From positions 62,001 to 126,000 of the forward strand of contig JAVYIG010004985.1 of NCBI GenBank assembly GCA_035222895.1: a DNA stretch of 64,000 bases, in the 5' to 3' direction. Position 1 is the first letter of the stretch. The number at the start of each line of letters is the position of its first letter. This stretch comes from Strongylocentrotus droebachiensis. Lineage: Eukaryota; Echinodermata; Echinoidea; Camarodonta; Strongylocentrotidae. This document shows positions 52,070 to 62,984 of the stretch, in pieces. The notes under the pieces are model-generated. The model saw nothing but the letters and a program-made list of their open reading frames with translations. It was not told the DNA's origin and did no database searches. Made by a program: the position numbers and the translations under genes.

Positions 52070-52720
52070 TCAAGGAAGTTTAAGGTATATATTACTGGCG
52101 CCAGGAAGCTGAGCTTTGAGAAACCCAGATACAAGAAGTCATGGAAGGTGCTACGCAACAAGACCATGCATAGCTAGTTGAGAGACAAAGTTGTGACAGA
52201 CAATACTTGCAAATGTCAATTCAGAAAAAAATCAGAGAGCTTTTCAAGGAAGTTTCAGGCATCCTTCACTGGCGCCAGGAAGCTGAGCTTTGAGAAACCC
52301 AGAGCAAGAAAGTCACGAAAGGGCGCAACGCAATGAGACGATGCATAGCTCGTTGAGAGGCAATAGTCAATGCTTATATCTATAGGTCAATCCATGTACT
52401 GTAAAATCAGAAAGCTTTTCAAGGAAGTGTCAGGTATCCATCACTGGCGGCAGGAAACAGACATGTACAGCCAGGAAGTCATGAAAGGGCGCTACGCAAC
52501 GAGAGGATGCATAGCTAGTTGAGAGTGATAGTTGTGACAAGCAAGCGCATGAATTCATAAGCCGGTTCATGGAGTTCCTGTCCTGTAAAAAACAAGAAAA
52601 TTTGGAAAAGCTTCAGAACCAAGTTCTTGGCATCTGTTACAGGCAGCATGACTCGGAGCACTGAGAAACCTACAGTGATAAAGTCAAGAAAGGCGCAGTG
52701 CAGTGAAATGGTGCACAACG
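52070..52720 (+). pseudogene. About four tandem copies of the MFAP1 last-exon end in the 3' UTR
   Basis: The coding end (GAGCTTTGAGAAACCCTCAG, AAGTCACGGAAGGGCG) and the sequence after the stop (GCGATGCATAACTAGTT) recur with GAGCTTTGAG at 51943 (real), 52111 and 52285, and diverged units near 52450-52510 and 52620-52700. The period is about 170 bp. Copies lie after the TGA, so they are untranslated. Confidence 0.87.
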
Positions 52721-52872
52721 AGTACTGTGTAAGTGACTGAGAGGATCGGCAAAGGACATGCTGGCTTTGGCCTATTCGCCCCTGGAACTATCTTAAAGGT
52801 CTCTGCAGACTTTTTTGTTTGTTGGTTCTGTAGGAATGGACTCCACATTGTGAACACACCCAAGACATATCA

Positions 52873-53025
52873 AGGCCTTGTTTCATAAAACTTGTTATCA
52901 ATATTAAACAAATGCTTAATGTCTGTGGCAAATCTACTATCAGCCGATCCAATGCCACGATTTAAATAGCTTATAACAGTTATTGTAACTTGTTTTTTTA
53001 TAACAAGTTTTATGAAACAGGGCCC
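52873..53025. mobile_element. MITE of the GGGCCCTGTTTCATAAA family
   Basis: GGCCTTGTTTCATAAAACTT and AAGTTTTATGAAACAGGGCC are inverted ends about 150 bp apart. A solo end of the same type lies at 43630-43656. Confidence 0.7.
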
Positions 53026-53139
53026 AGATGCAGCTTCTGTCATCAAACCACTTAATTTCCATTCACCTGCATAACCCTAGTCTGCATATACAATTTTTTT
53101 TTTAAACACGTCCTATGATTACAACACTTTCAATAAAGT

Positions 53140-54255
53140 TATTTTTTGCAGCTCAAAATTTGAAAAAAATTGCAAATGTTCAACATTGTGATTAGATATT
53201 TGGAGTTTGGACCATGTTATAATTTCATTTTTGTGAATTTAGACGATTCATGACAGTTTTTGAAAATAATATGTGGTTAAATATAGGGCCTACGTAGGTA
53301 TTAGTCTACATCCAACATATTTCAGACTCTGTTTTGTTGGTGTCAAGCTCAGACCCTTTATTGTTATAATGTAAAGTTCAGGGCCCCATAACACAAAATC
53401 TGACAATTGAATATACAATCACAGAGCTGACAACCATTTTTAGTTTGGAGGAATGGTTCCCTTTTTTCAGCCTTCAAATTAAAGTTTTGACCCTTTGGTT
53501 CCTCTACTTTTCTATAAAAAAAAGAACATACAGTATGTGTAAAATGCATGCAAAATACACGCTCTTCATAATAATGCCTCAAGAAATTCTTGATGATAGC
53601 TTTGAAAGATTGCCTTGTATGCAATCAGTTGATAACTACAATGATGACTTGCAAATAACAATCTATAGATCATTTTCTTAATGAAATCAAATTTAATGCA
53701 CAAATCTTTGTAAGTGCCTCGTTACAATTTGTATCTCAATAGTCAGAATGCATATTGCCTACAGTATGTTACTAGGTTGGACAAACATTATGGCTTGCTC
53801 TCCCTAACATCACATAATACATGATATTTGAATTGTGACTATTGAAATACAATTATTCATGACAGAGGAATGGAATCATTTGTATGAGGCACCTCACAAA
53901 GAGCTTAATTTGTTTACATTACGAGAATGGCTTATTTGCTAACTTGACTTTATGTTACAAGGTCCAAATCCTGACTTACTTCCTTACAAGGTCTGAAACT
54001 TGATACTAGTATAATCACACAGTCCTATTCATGTGTCTGCATATAGTGTTCATGAGCACATACAAAACAAACAAAAGACCCAGGGCTATTAAACGCACTG
54101 TGAATAGCTGCTACCTTCCAAACCTGAACAAATGGAGGAGGTCAGATAGGGGATTAGTGTTGTAAAGAAAAGAATTCTTTAATACATGACCTTGCTTCAC
54201 AGATAATTATAGCACAAGAAAGTGAAATATATAATTGCATAGTTTAGGGTCCTGC
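53140..54255. other. Intergenic after MFAP1, no gene seen
   Basis: AT-rich with short open frames only. The stretch after the candidate MFAP1 poly(A) signal (53132-53137) shows nothing I can name. Confidence 0.55.
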
Positions 54256-54261
54256 TAAAGA

Positions 54262-54488
54262 CGTGTTTACCAACATATTCAAATGTTATGCATCCTGTTT
54301 AAAGAAAGGTTGTTCTTGACAAGTCAAAAGCTTTTTCCTGGCATAAAAACAAGTACTGTATGCAGACTGGATTCCAAATATTGTAGTTCATTCATTAATA
54401 ACACTTTTTAACAAGTTAATGAATACCTCTTCACTAGGTCCACACGAAAGAAACAAATCCATACATTTGAATATGTTAGTAAACAGGT
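54262..54488. mobile_element. MITE with GTTTACCAACATATTCAAA-type ends (copy 3)
   Basis: GTGTTTACCAACATATTCAA and ATTTGAATATGTTAGTAAAC are inverted ends. GTATGCAGACTGGATTCCAA is shared with copy 1 at 12946. Confidence 0.75.
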
Positions 54489-54925
54489 CATTCGTCGTGC
54501 CATATTAAACTATGGTTGTACATTATATGAAGTACCATTTAAAAATAAAATGGTTTAGCAAAAGCCCGACAAAAAAACTTAATATGGTCATGAAAATAAA
54601 ATCAAAAATGTTATTATGATTTTTTTTTGTCTGGCTTGTCAAGTCTGTTTCCCTGTATTTTTTGAATTTTTTAAATAGTGGTATATTTTTTAATTAAATA
54701 ATTAGATGGCTTTTCATTTCCTGGTTGACTTTTAAAAGGGGCTTCTCATTTGTTCAATGCCTGATGCATGGGCTGTGTTTCATGCAACACTTTACCCATG
54801 ATAAATTTCAAGTTACCCGACCGGTAATGTAAGTTACTGAAATTTTTTAATTTGAGTGTCTGTCACCAAAATCTATCACAGAATTGTGTAAGATGTTATT
54901 CATAGTTAGTTTGTTATGAATTTGG

Positions 54926-54982
54926 GCGTAGATTAACTCCAGGAAGCTCCGATGCCGATGTATTAGGGAGCTTCCTAGAGTT
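54926..54982. repeat. Short hairpin
   Basis: TAACTCCAGGAAGCTCC and GGGAGCTTCCTAGAGTTA pair with about 15 nt between them. Likely a small fold-back remnant. Confidence 0.6.
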
Positions 54983-55559
54983 AGGCATAGTTCTGAAAAA
55001 ATTTACACTGTTGTCATTGATCATGTAAATTTTTGTTTACTGTTATGAAGATTTGTTTGAAACTCATTTAAAATAAGAGAAATGTTGATTCTATTCAGTG
55101 TCGCAAAGTCATTTCATACATGTATAAATTGTTGTATAGAATTCTTGAATAAGATGTGTAAATACATTGACAAATAAACACATTTCTGTCTTTTTGGTCT
55201 TTATTGTCTGTAAAGTATGTTGTGCAGTAAGGCCTTGTTCCAATATGACGCAGTAAACCACCACCCCCCAAGAAAGGAAATGTGAATTCGCTTTCAACTT
55301 ATGAATTTTAAATGTTTAATTCCAGATGTTTGTACGTTACGTGATTCAAAATTGATTCAACCACTGTATTTGTTGATTTAAGATTAGCTCTGCGGCATTA
55401 TGAAAATGGCGCTATTTCTTACAAAGAAGTTTCAAAACTGACAGTAAAATTTCACACGCAATATCTGAAAGATGTATTTTAAACACTCCCCAAATTTCAT
55501 GGACTATACACAAGTCTGCAAAAGAAACATTTTGCCTTTAAAAAAAAATTCCAGTAATG

Positions 55560-56470
55560 AATGAGACAGACATAATTATGAGACTGCATGAGAGATCGAT
55601 CATGACGAAAGAGAAATAGTCAAATAGAGGAGGATGTAGAGAAGATAACAGACAGATAGGCAGAAAGACAATATGGAAGAGAGAGAGAGAGGGGGGGGGA
55701 GATAGGAAATGAGGTTTATTAGATGAATTGACAATGTTGGTTGATCGGCACATATGAGTCAAGGGGGTTGCATGTTCGATTTCGATGGCACGACGAGAAA
55801 GGAAACTGTGCTGTCTATTGTCGATAGGTGGCGCTTTCAACTTTCAAGTTTCGCCACGGCCTTCCACAGATCCACAGATCTAGATCTTGCTTCTGAATGA
55901 CACACCGTCCAGTATACCCTACTTGAGTGGCTCAGCTTGGAGGGGCAAATAGGGGGAGGGGGCATGCAGACAGAAAGCCTTTTAGCATCATTGTCTATGA
56001 AAACTTCTCTTCAAAATGACATATTGCCCCCTTCCTGGTATATCAAGTTATGACGAAGTGCCCCTGACTTGGTGGGTAGATCTATACCCAAGCAATAAAT
56101 ATTGTTTAGTTTTAAGTTTAGCCCTTTCCTCACAAAATGTGCTCTTTATAATTATCTATGTGCCCCTTCTAGTGACAATGCTCTTTATGCAATGAATATT
56201 TTACTTTTGGACATTGCTCCGACGACCGTCCGTAACTTTTGCAACAAAACAAAAACAAAAACGATTTTCTCTCTTTGCCGGGCGCTAGCCGGACACTCGC
56301 CAAACAATTTTATTGGTCCCCTTTTTCCCCTTTTTTTCGTGAGCGGTAGATAATTTTATTATGAATAATATTATTAAAGCAAAGCGCTGCAAGAATTTTT
56401 AAATGAGGGTGAGGGTGATGGGGGGGGGGTGGGGAGGGGTCGGACCAATTAGTACCTACAAGTCAGCTGA
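55560..56470. repeat. Segmental duplication, copy A
   Basis: Aligns over its length with 58440-59735: TTTATTAGATGAATTGACAA, GGCACGACGAGAAAGGAAAC, GGTGGCGCTTTCAACTTTCA, ACTTGAGTGGCTCAGCTTGG, ACATTGCTCCGACGACCGTC and GTCGGACCAATTAGTA occur in both in order. This copy lacks the SINE and telomeric insertions. Confidence 0.9.
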
Positions 56471-56474
56471 AAAT

Positions 56475-57512
56475 GTCACAATTTGCTGTCAAGGGAAATA
56501 ACGGTTGTTGGATTTTTCAAATTTGCATACAAACATTTGTTCATATTCTGCTAAACAAGCTTTTCAAAATGTCAACAGCTTTCTTTAAAGATTTGTTAAC
56601 AGCTTAGGTATTTATAAATTCGAATTTGCCGACAGACTAAAAAGAACTTCAGATCCCACCCCACCCCTTTTTCGACGCCCCTGTTTGGAAATATATTTTG
56701 CTAAGACATTGCATCTAACATATTCACACATACAAATTATAACTATGACTATTAAGATTTAAAATTGATTTACCTCTGTAATAATTTCTTAACACGGGTC
56801 AACCATTTTGCTGAGGTGGTGGCTTAGGAAATAATACGCTAAAACAAAGATTATTTCCCTGAAAAAAAATCGGTCAGAAATAAAAAAAATTAAAAACTCT
56901 TTTATGGCTATCCATCTTGCAGATACACCATTTGATGTTCTTTTTCAAACTTTATTAAACGCAACGGATTTTTATATATTTGTTAAATGAAGTTATTATT
57001 CCAAGAAAACGGATGATGTGGATTAATCAGATGTTCTCAAATCTTCTCCTGCAAAAAAAAAAAAGAATAATAAAGGGGAAACTTATACTATCATTTTTAC
57101 GTTCCGTAGACAGAATTGTCATTAATAAGACTTCATATGCTCACTTGACCTGCTATATCATATTAGCTTTGGGAACAGTTTTAAGTAATTTGTAGCTTTT
57201 CGATTTAATTTTATCATGCAACGCTCACCTTTAATGGAGATAATTTTCTCCTACATCACACGGAAAATGTTTTCTCCCTGTGCTACAAGCTACCAGGGAT
57301 TTCCTCAAGCGGAGCTGTATAACACTTTTCAAGAGAAAGATAGGGAAGAGTGGGAGCATGGCTGATAAGAAATTTATCTCAAAATTCGAAGTGAATAACA
57401 AATTGTTTCAGAGAAAGAGTGAGAGAGCATGTAGAGAATGGAAAATAGGAAACGTGAGGGGAGGAGATGAGAGAAAGAACGAGAGAAAGAAAGACAGATA
57501 CATGTAGGGAAG

Positions 57513-57562
<50 letters not shown>

Positions 57563-58435
57563 ATTATTATCCACACTCTATTGAATTTTTAATTGACTTT
57601 AACAAGTGATCTTCTATACTAAAATATATACTAGGCCCTAAGATTATTTTCTAGAGCTATTATCATCATAATATTATGATATAAATATTATGATAACAAT
57701 TATTATTATTTTGAGAAGCTAATGTGATTTCATCTATAACTTCGGAAACTGAAATTTTTCTTTGGTTTGTTTTCATAATTACGTTCGAATTTGATTCAGC
57801 ATTTACATGAGGAAATACAGCTATATGGATGAAATAATAATAGTTCAAAAACGAAAGAAGTAATCTAAACCATTGCAAGCACTACTTGTAAGTGGATTCT
57901 CAATTTCTTTTAAAATACTACTCAATTTATAACAATACTATATTTATATAGGCCTACCTTGTATATATCGAAACTTGCGTTTATATCTTATCGACATTTT
58001 AATATTGTATAAGTACAAATAGGTTTCATTTTCTACGACGTTTGTTACATTGTAAATGTCATTTTTATATTAAGTATGTAAGCCTTCTAATACGATTTGA
58101 TTGAGTTTTGGAAGTAAATTTATTTGAATTGAATTGTTGAACTGAATTGAAAGCTATAATGAAGAAGAAGAAGATAAAAAGGGGGGGGGGAGAAAGGAAA
58201 TGAAAGAAAAAAGAGGGGAAATGTGCAAAAAAAAAGGGTAGGACATAAAAGGCAGACTTTTTAAATACTGTCCAAAACAATCTCCATTTCATTTTGAAAT
58301 TCAATATACTCGTTTGAACACGTACACTCGCAATCATACATAATCAATTACAATAATAACAAGGGATACGATAAAACAAAGTTTAACACTAAATTGAATT
58401 ATAGGCCTACATGAGATATTAGGTTTGCAATCCCG
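56475..58435. other. Intergenic between the duplicates, no gene seen
   Basis: AT-rich, with a (GA)n run at 57515-57560 and a G run near 58180-58192. No exon or mobile element is recognised. Confidence 0.55.
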
Positions 58436-58601
58436 AGATTATGGATGGTGAGAGAGAAATAGACAGGGATTTAGAGAAGATGACATACATATAGGCAGAA
58501 AGGCAATATGGCAGAGAGAGAGAGATGCGAAATTAGGTTTATTAGATGAATTGACAATGTTGTATATTTGATAGGCCGGGCACATTATGAGTCAAGGGGG
58601 T

Positions 58602-58970
58602 AGAGGTGTCGTGGACGAGTGGATATGTCAACGGACTGTGGATCACAAGGTCCGCGGTTCAAGTCCCACCTCGGCACTAATGTCCTTTGGCAAGACATTG
58701 ATCTACATTTGCCACTCTCCACCCAGGTGTTAAATGGGTACCCGGTAGGATGCGAAAGCTAATGTGCTTAGATTAGCAAGTGTGCGCTTGTAAAAATGAC
58801 GCCTGGCTGGAATGCTCCCCAGGGAGTGGAGAATGTGCATGCATTGTGTGCGGGTAAGCCTGAATCCGATGACCGGGGTAATAATATATATATCTGTAAA
58901 GCGCTTTGAGAGGGCCTTCGGTCTTGAAAAGCGCTATATAAGAACTAGCTATTATTATTATCATTATTGT
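58602..58970 (+). mobile_element. tRNA-derived SINE, full-length, inserted in duplicate B
   Basis: GAGGTGTCGTGGACGAGTGG (A box) and GGTTCAAGTCCC (B box), CTAATGTCCTTTGGCAAGAC, GGGTACCCGGTAGGAT, GAAAAGCGCTATATAAGAAC and an (ATT)n tail. Copy A has GTCAAGGGGGTTGCATG where this copy has the SINE, so the empty site is visible. Confidence 0.9.
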
Positions 58971-59223
58971 TGCATGCTTTATTTCGATATGGCACGACGA
59001 GAAAGGAAACTGTGCTGTCTATTGTCGGTAGGTGGCGCTTTCAACTTTCAAGTTTCGCCAGGGCCTGGCCTTCCACAGATCTAGATCTTGCTTCTGAATG
59101 ACACACCGCCCTGTATACCCTACTTGAGTGGCTCAGCTTGGAGGGGCAAATAGGGGGAGGGGAGAACGCAGACAGAAAGCCTTTTTAGAACCATGTATAT
59201 GGACAATCCTCTTCAAAATGACA

Positions 59224-59309
59224 GGGTTAGGGTTAGGGTTAGGGTTAGGGTTAGGGTTAGGGGTTAGGGTTAGGGTTAGGGTTAGGGTTAGGGTTAGGGT
59301 TAGGGTTAG
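59224..59309 (+). repeat. Interstitial telomeric repeat, (GGGTTA)n, 86 bp
   Basis: About 14 units of GGGTTA with one extra G near 59260, otherwise uniform. Flanks AAAATGACA and TTCCTGGTA are continuous in copy A except for ten bases (56022-56031) that are missing here. Confidence 0.95.
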
Positions 59310-59739
59310 TTCCTGGTACATGTATATCGATTTATGAAGAATGTGCCCCTGACTTGGTAGGTAAGCCTACCTAAGCAATAAATACCCTTTGCTTAAAAAT
59401 AATCATGCTCTTCATGATTATCTATGTGCCCCTTCTAGTGTCAACAATGCTCTTTATGCAATGAATATTTTACTTTTGGACATTGTTCCGACGACCGTCC
59501 GTAACTTTTGCGACAAGAAAAAAAAAAAATCGATTGTCTCTCTTTGCCGGGCGCTATATAACCGGACACTCGCCAAACAATTTTATTAGTCCCCTTTTTT
59601 TTCTCTTTTTTTTCGTGAGCGGTAGATAGTTTTAGTATTAATAATATTATTAAAGCAAAGCATTGCCAGAACATTTTAAATGAGGGTGAGGGGGGGGGGG
59701 GGGTCGGACCAATTAGTAGGCCTACCTACAATTCAGCTG

Positions 59740-60505
59740 AAGTCATAGGGGAAAGTGGGGCATAACGGACCCGGGGGGCAAAATGGAACTTTGAAATTAG
59801 CATATGTTAAAAAAGGTCGCCCGCTGTGCAAATTCTTTGAAGAAGAGAAGATGCCAAACTAACTTCAGCACTGAATTTTCATCCGGTTACATCGAGGCAC
59901 ATCGGAGTAAGGTCCCATCCAAAAAATTACAGCCTCATGATCTAAGGTAAGGGGGTGTTCATATGGCTGAAATTTGGTAATTTTGGTATCGATTCTAATC
60001 AAATTTTTGTATATATTATAATCATAAAGATATCAACGTTAGATTCGCCTGTTTGCATGCCAACTATGCTTCAAGGATTTTCTACGCAAACTTTTATTAA
60101 AAAATATGTCATTGGGGCAAAATGGACCATATAGGTACGGGGCAAAATGGAACAGGGTTCCGTTTTGCCCCAATTGAAAATAACATAGCAGGGTTCCGTT
60201 TTGCCCCAATGGAAAATAACATATCTTGTTTTCGCCCTTTTTATAGGGGCTTGTTTACCAATGTTTCTTGTTCCATTCTGAAAGTACAGTTGGTTCATGA
60301 AACAATCGATAGTTGTTCTAGTTTCCCAGCCAGTTTTAGATGTATGTGCCTAGCAGTTGGTTTATGTGACTAGTGGTTGTATCAGAACGAAAATGTGACC
60401 CAGATTACAGTCTAAGAAATTCAGAGTGTAGTGCACATTTTACAAGTCTACATTTTCTACTTTTAAACCAGGCTTTATTACGATTACCTTTCCAGTTTTG
60501 CCCCA
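59740..60505. other. Sequence with repeated GGGGCAAAATGG motifs
   Basis: GGTTCCGTTTTGCCCCAA occurs twice (60159 and 60191), with related GGGGCAAAATGGA at 59777, 60115 and 60139 and GTTTTGCCCCATAACAG at 60494. It looks like a decayed repeat element; boundaries are uncertain and no gene is evident. Confidence 0.45.
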
Positions 60506-60745
60506 TAACAGTGGCGGATCCAGGGGGGGGGGGGGCCGAAACGGCCGCGGCCCCCCCTATTGGCGGCGCAAAAAAAAAGAGAAAAAAAAGAAAGGAGAAG
60601 AGAAGAGAAGAAAAAAAGGAGAAGAGAAAAGAAAAGAGAAGAGAAAAGAAAAGAGAAGAGAAAAGAAAAGAAGAGAGAGAGAAAAAAAAAGGTGAAAGGA
60701 AAAAGAAGATACCCCCCCCCCCCCCCCCCCCCCCCCCCACCTCAC
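60505..60745. repeat. GTGGCGGATCCAGG element start plus purine and C-run microsatellite
   Basis: CAGTGGCGGATCCAGGGGGG resembles common hAT-type ends. It is followed by A/G-only (GAGAAAAGAAAA)n to 60708 and a C run to 60738. Open frames across it are compositional. Confidence 0.7.
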
Positions 60746-61735
60746 TCCCACTCCGGGGACGGAGGGACCGAATTTGTGTTCCCAATGAATCTCCGATAAA
60801 GGGTTACTTTTCACGCAACAAAGTCCGGCCCGTAATACACAAAAATCCGGCCCGCACTGACTTTACACACCGAAGATAAAGGGGTGCTTTCAAAGAGAGG
60901 GAACATACATGCGCGTACCCTAGATAACACTGAGTGGGTGGGTGGGAGGGGGGGGGGGGGGGGGGGGGGGGAGGGGGAAGAGAAAAGTCGGGTGAAAAAG
61001 GGGGAAAGACAAAGAAATTGCGCTAAGTGACAGTGACGACGAATAAGGGAAAAACTGTAATCGGGAGATTTGGGGTCACTCCAGAAGGCTTGGGAAACGC
61101 TATTGAATAGAGGGGGCCGGGCCGGCCGCATAAAATCTCGAGCCACGGATTCAAAGTTAAACGTTAAAAACAGCCCCTGCTTTTTGAAAACAAAATGAAA
61201 AGGGCAGAATATTTTGGATGTCTTTCAAATAGAAGCTATATACTCAACAGTCAATTTTAAATTAGCGGTAGGGCCGCTTCACAACTCTTATTTTGCCCTT
61301 CGTTTGAATCCAGCTCATACCAACTCGCTTGTGCTTATATTTGAACTCATGTTGGTAGTAATCATGGACATGGGCGGCGATCCTGGGCCCGATATAGGGA
61401 CACGTCCCCCCTGGAAATTTAGATATATAGCTAGAAAGAAATATACATGTAGCGGAAAGAACGTACATATTGGGCTTAGGGATTTTCTAGAATGCATAAT
61501 TTCAGCATTCTACATTGCAAAATCTCGCTTGGTTGCTACGCCCCAGCCCTCGCCCGATAACACAAAACTATGATATGACGCTCCCGGTAGTGATTATTCC
61601 ATGGTTGGTGTAATAGATATTTTTTTCCCTTTCATTTCTACTTTAATTTTCCCTTTAAAGCATGCGTAGCTAGGGGCGGTAGAGGCAGTAAGAGGACATA
61701 GGACGAAAAAGGAGCAGACAAAGAAACATTTTTGA
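60746..61735. other. Intergenic, no gene seen
   Basis: Contains a long G run near 60948-60971. Short frames show no domain. Confidence 0.5.
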
Positions 61736-61739
61736 AAAT

Positions 61740-61915
61740 TCTGACAAGTCGAGAACGGTACAACAAATCGTCTTCTTTCTCTATTATTTTATTTAATGAA
61801 ATGTAAGCTTCTTTCTCTAATAATTTCATTAAACTATAAAAGGTCAAAGCTTCCCCGCCTCGCGCGGAAGGGGGAAATGAATTCAAACAAGGAATAAGAA
61901 TCAGGAATATAATTC
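61740..61915. repeat. Outlying diverged monomers of the 111-bp satellite
   Basis: CGAGAACGGTACAACAAATC, GTCTTCTTTCTCTA, AAGCTTCCCCGCCTCGCGCG and GGAATAAGAATCAGGAAT match the array at 62985-64000. They are separated from it by about 1 kb that includes the hAT MITE. Confidence 0.82.
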
Positions 61916-61971
61916 GTATATTTATGTCGTCGAGGAAAATGACCATTTGCGCATACGCAAGTTCTATAGAT

Positions 61972-62540
61972 CAGGCCTTCTCAACTGGCGGCGCGCGCGC
62001 CACTCGTGGCGCTAGCGGTCAGTCAGAGTGGCGCGCGGCTGTTCCCCAAAAATAATAAAAAAATAAAATAAAAAAATAAATTCAAGAAAGAAAAAATAAA
62101 AAAAGAATATTTTAAAATAAAAAAACTCAGCAAAATCAAAAAGTTGCAGTCGAAGTTGAGCCCAAAATGTAAGCAAGCTATTTTGTTTGTTTTATTTTCA
62201 CTAAATTTTGACATTTTCCGTATTTATTGCACCAAAATAACTTCATATAAATTAACTTCCCGTGTAGATTTTAGCCAGGAATTGTACTAATTATTTCACA
62301 TCAATATAAAATTATGATTGATGTTTTATGGAACAAAAAGGTCTTAAAAAATGCGACATCTGGGCCTTAAAAAAGCGCTCAAATCCACTAGCTTCCGGCG
62401 GCTTCGCCCCCTGGACCCCACCCTCTATCGGCTCGGTCGCTACGCTCCCTCGAAACACAGTCACCAAACATACAGGTTGGCACTTCAACCTCAATAATTT
62501 GTTGTTTTGGCGCTTCTAAGAAACTAGTTGAGAAGGCCTG
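61972..62540. mobile_element. hAT-type MITE, 569 bp, with 8-bp target duplication
   Basis: CAGGCCTTCTCAACT and AGTTGAGAAGGCCTG are the ends. CTATAGAT occurs directly on both sides (61964-61971 and 62541-62548), the 8-bp duplication typical of hAT. The left interior is GC-rich (GGCGGCGCGCGCGCCACTCG), and the middle is AT-rich with no frame. Confidence 0.92.
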
Positions 62541-62984
62541 CTATAGATAGTCCGTAGGAAAAACAATTTAGCCTTCGGCCCCGGGTTTATAGGGTTAAAT
62601 TTGTAAATATAGGGACATTTAATTTTGTCGGTAATTGGGGGCTAGTTTTGTCGGTAATTGTTGGCATCTACACCCCCCCCCCCCCCACTAAAAAAGGTCT
62701 AGCAACGCCCCTGACCATTATACATCATTTTCTAAGTGATGGGACTCAAAATAAAAAGTTCGCATCTTCCTGACGAAATACTCAATCTTTATGTTACTAC
62801 TTGAAAGTGTGTCGTCTTATTTCGGAGTTCATTATAATAAAACACTACAGTTTGCAGCTGTCAGTATTTCGAAATATGTCCAATTCTTTTACTTTATGGT
62901 TGTCAAATTTGGCATGTGCGTGCATGCGCTGGAGGGGGAAACTGAATTCAGAGAAGGATTAAGAGTCGATAATGGAACAACGAA

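Larger units (their letters stand above)
58440..59735. repeat. Segmental duplication, copy B, with two insertions
   Basis: Copy of 55560-56470 enlarged by a SINE (58602-58970) and a telomeric repeat block (59224-59309). Remaining sequence is closely similar apart from small indels. Confidence 0.9.

Noticed and set aside
59128..59337. Frames reading GLGLGL or TLTLTL
   Set aside because: Translations of the telomeric repeat.
60373..60879. 168-aa plus-strand open frame and overlapping frames around 60.4-60.9 kb
   Set aside because: The sequence is dominated by GAGAAA repeats and a C run; residues are K/E/R then poly-Pro, with no domain or splice support.
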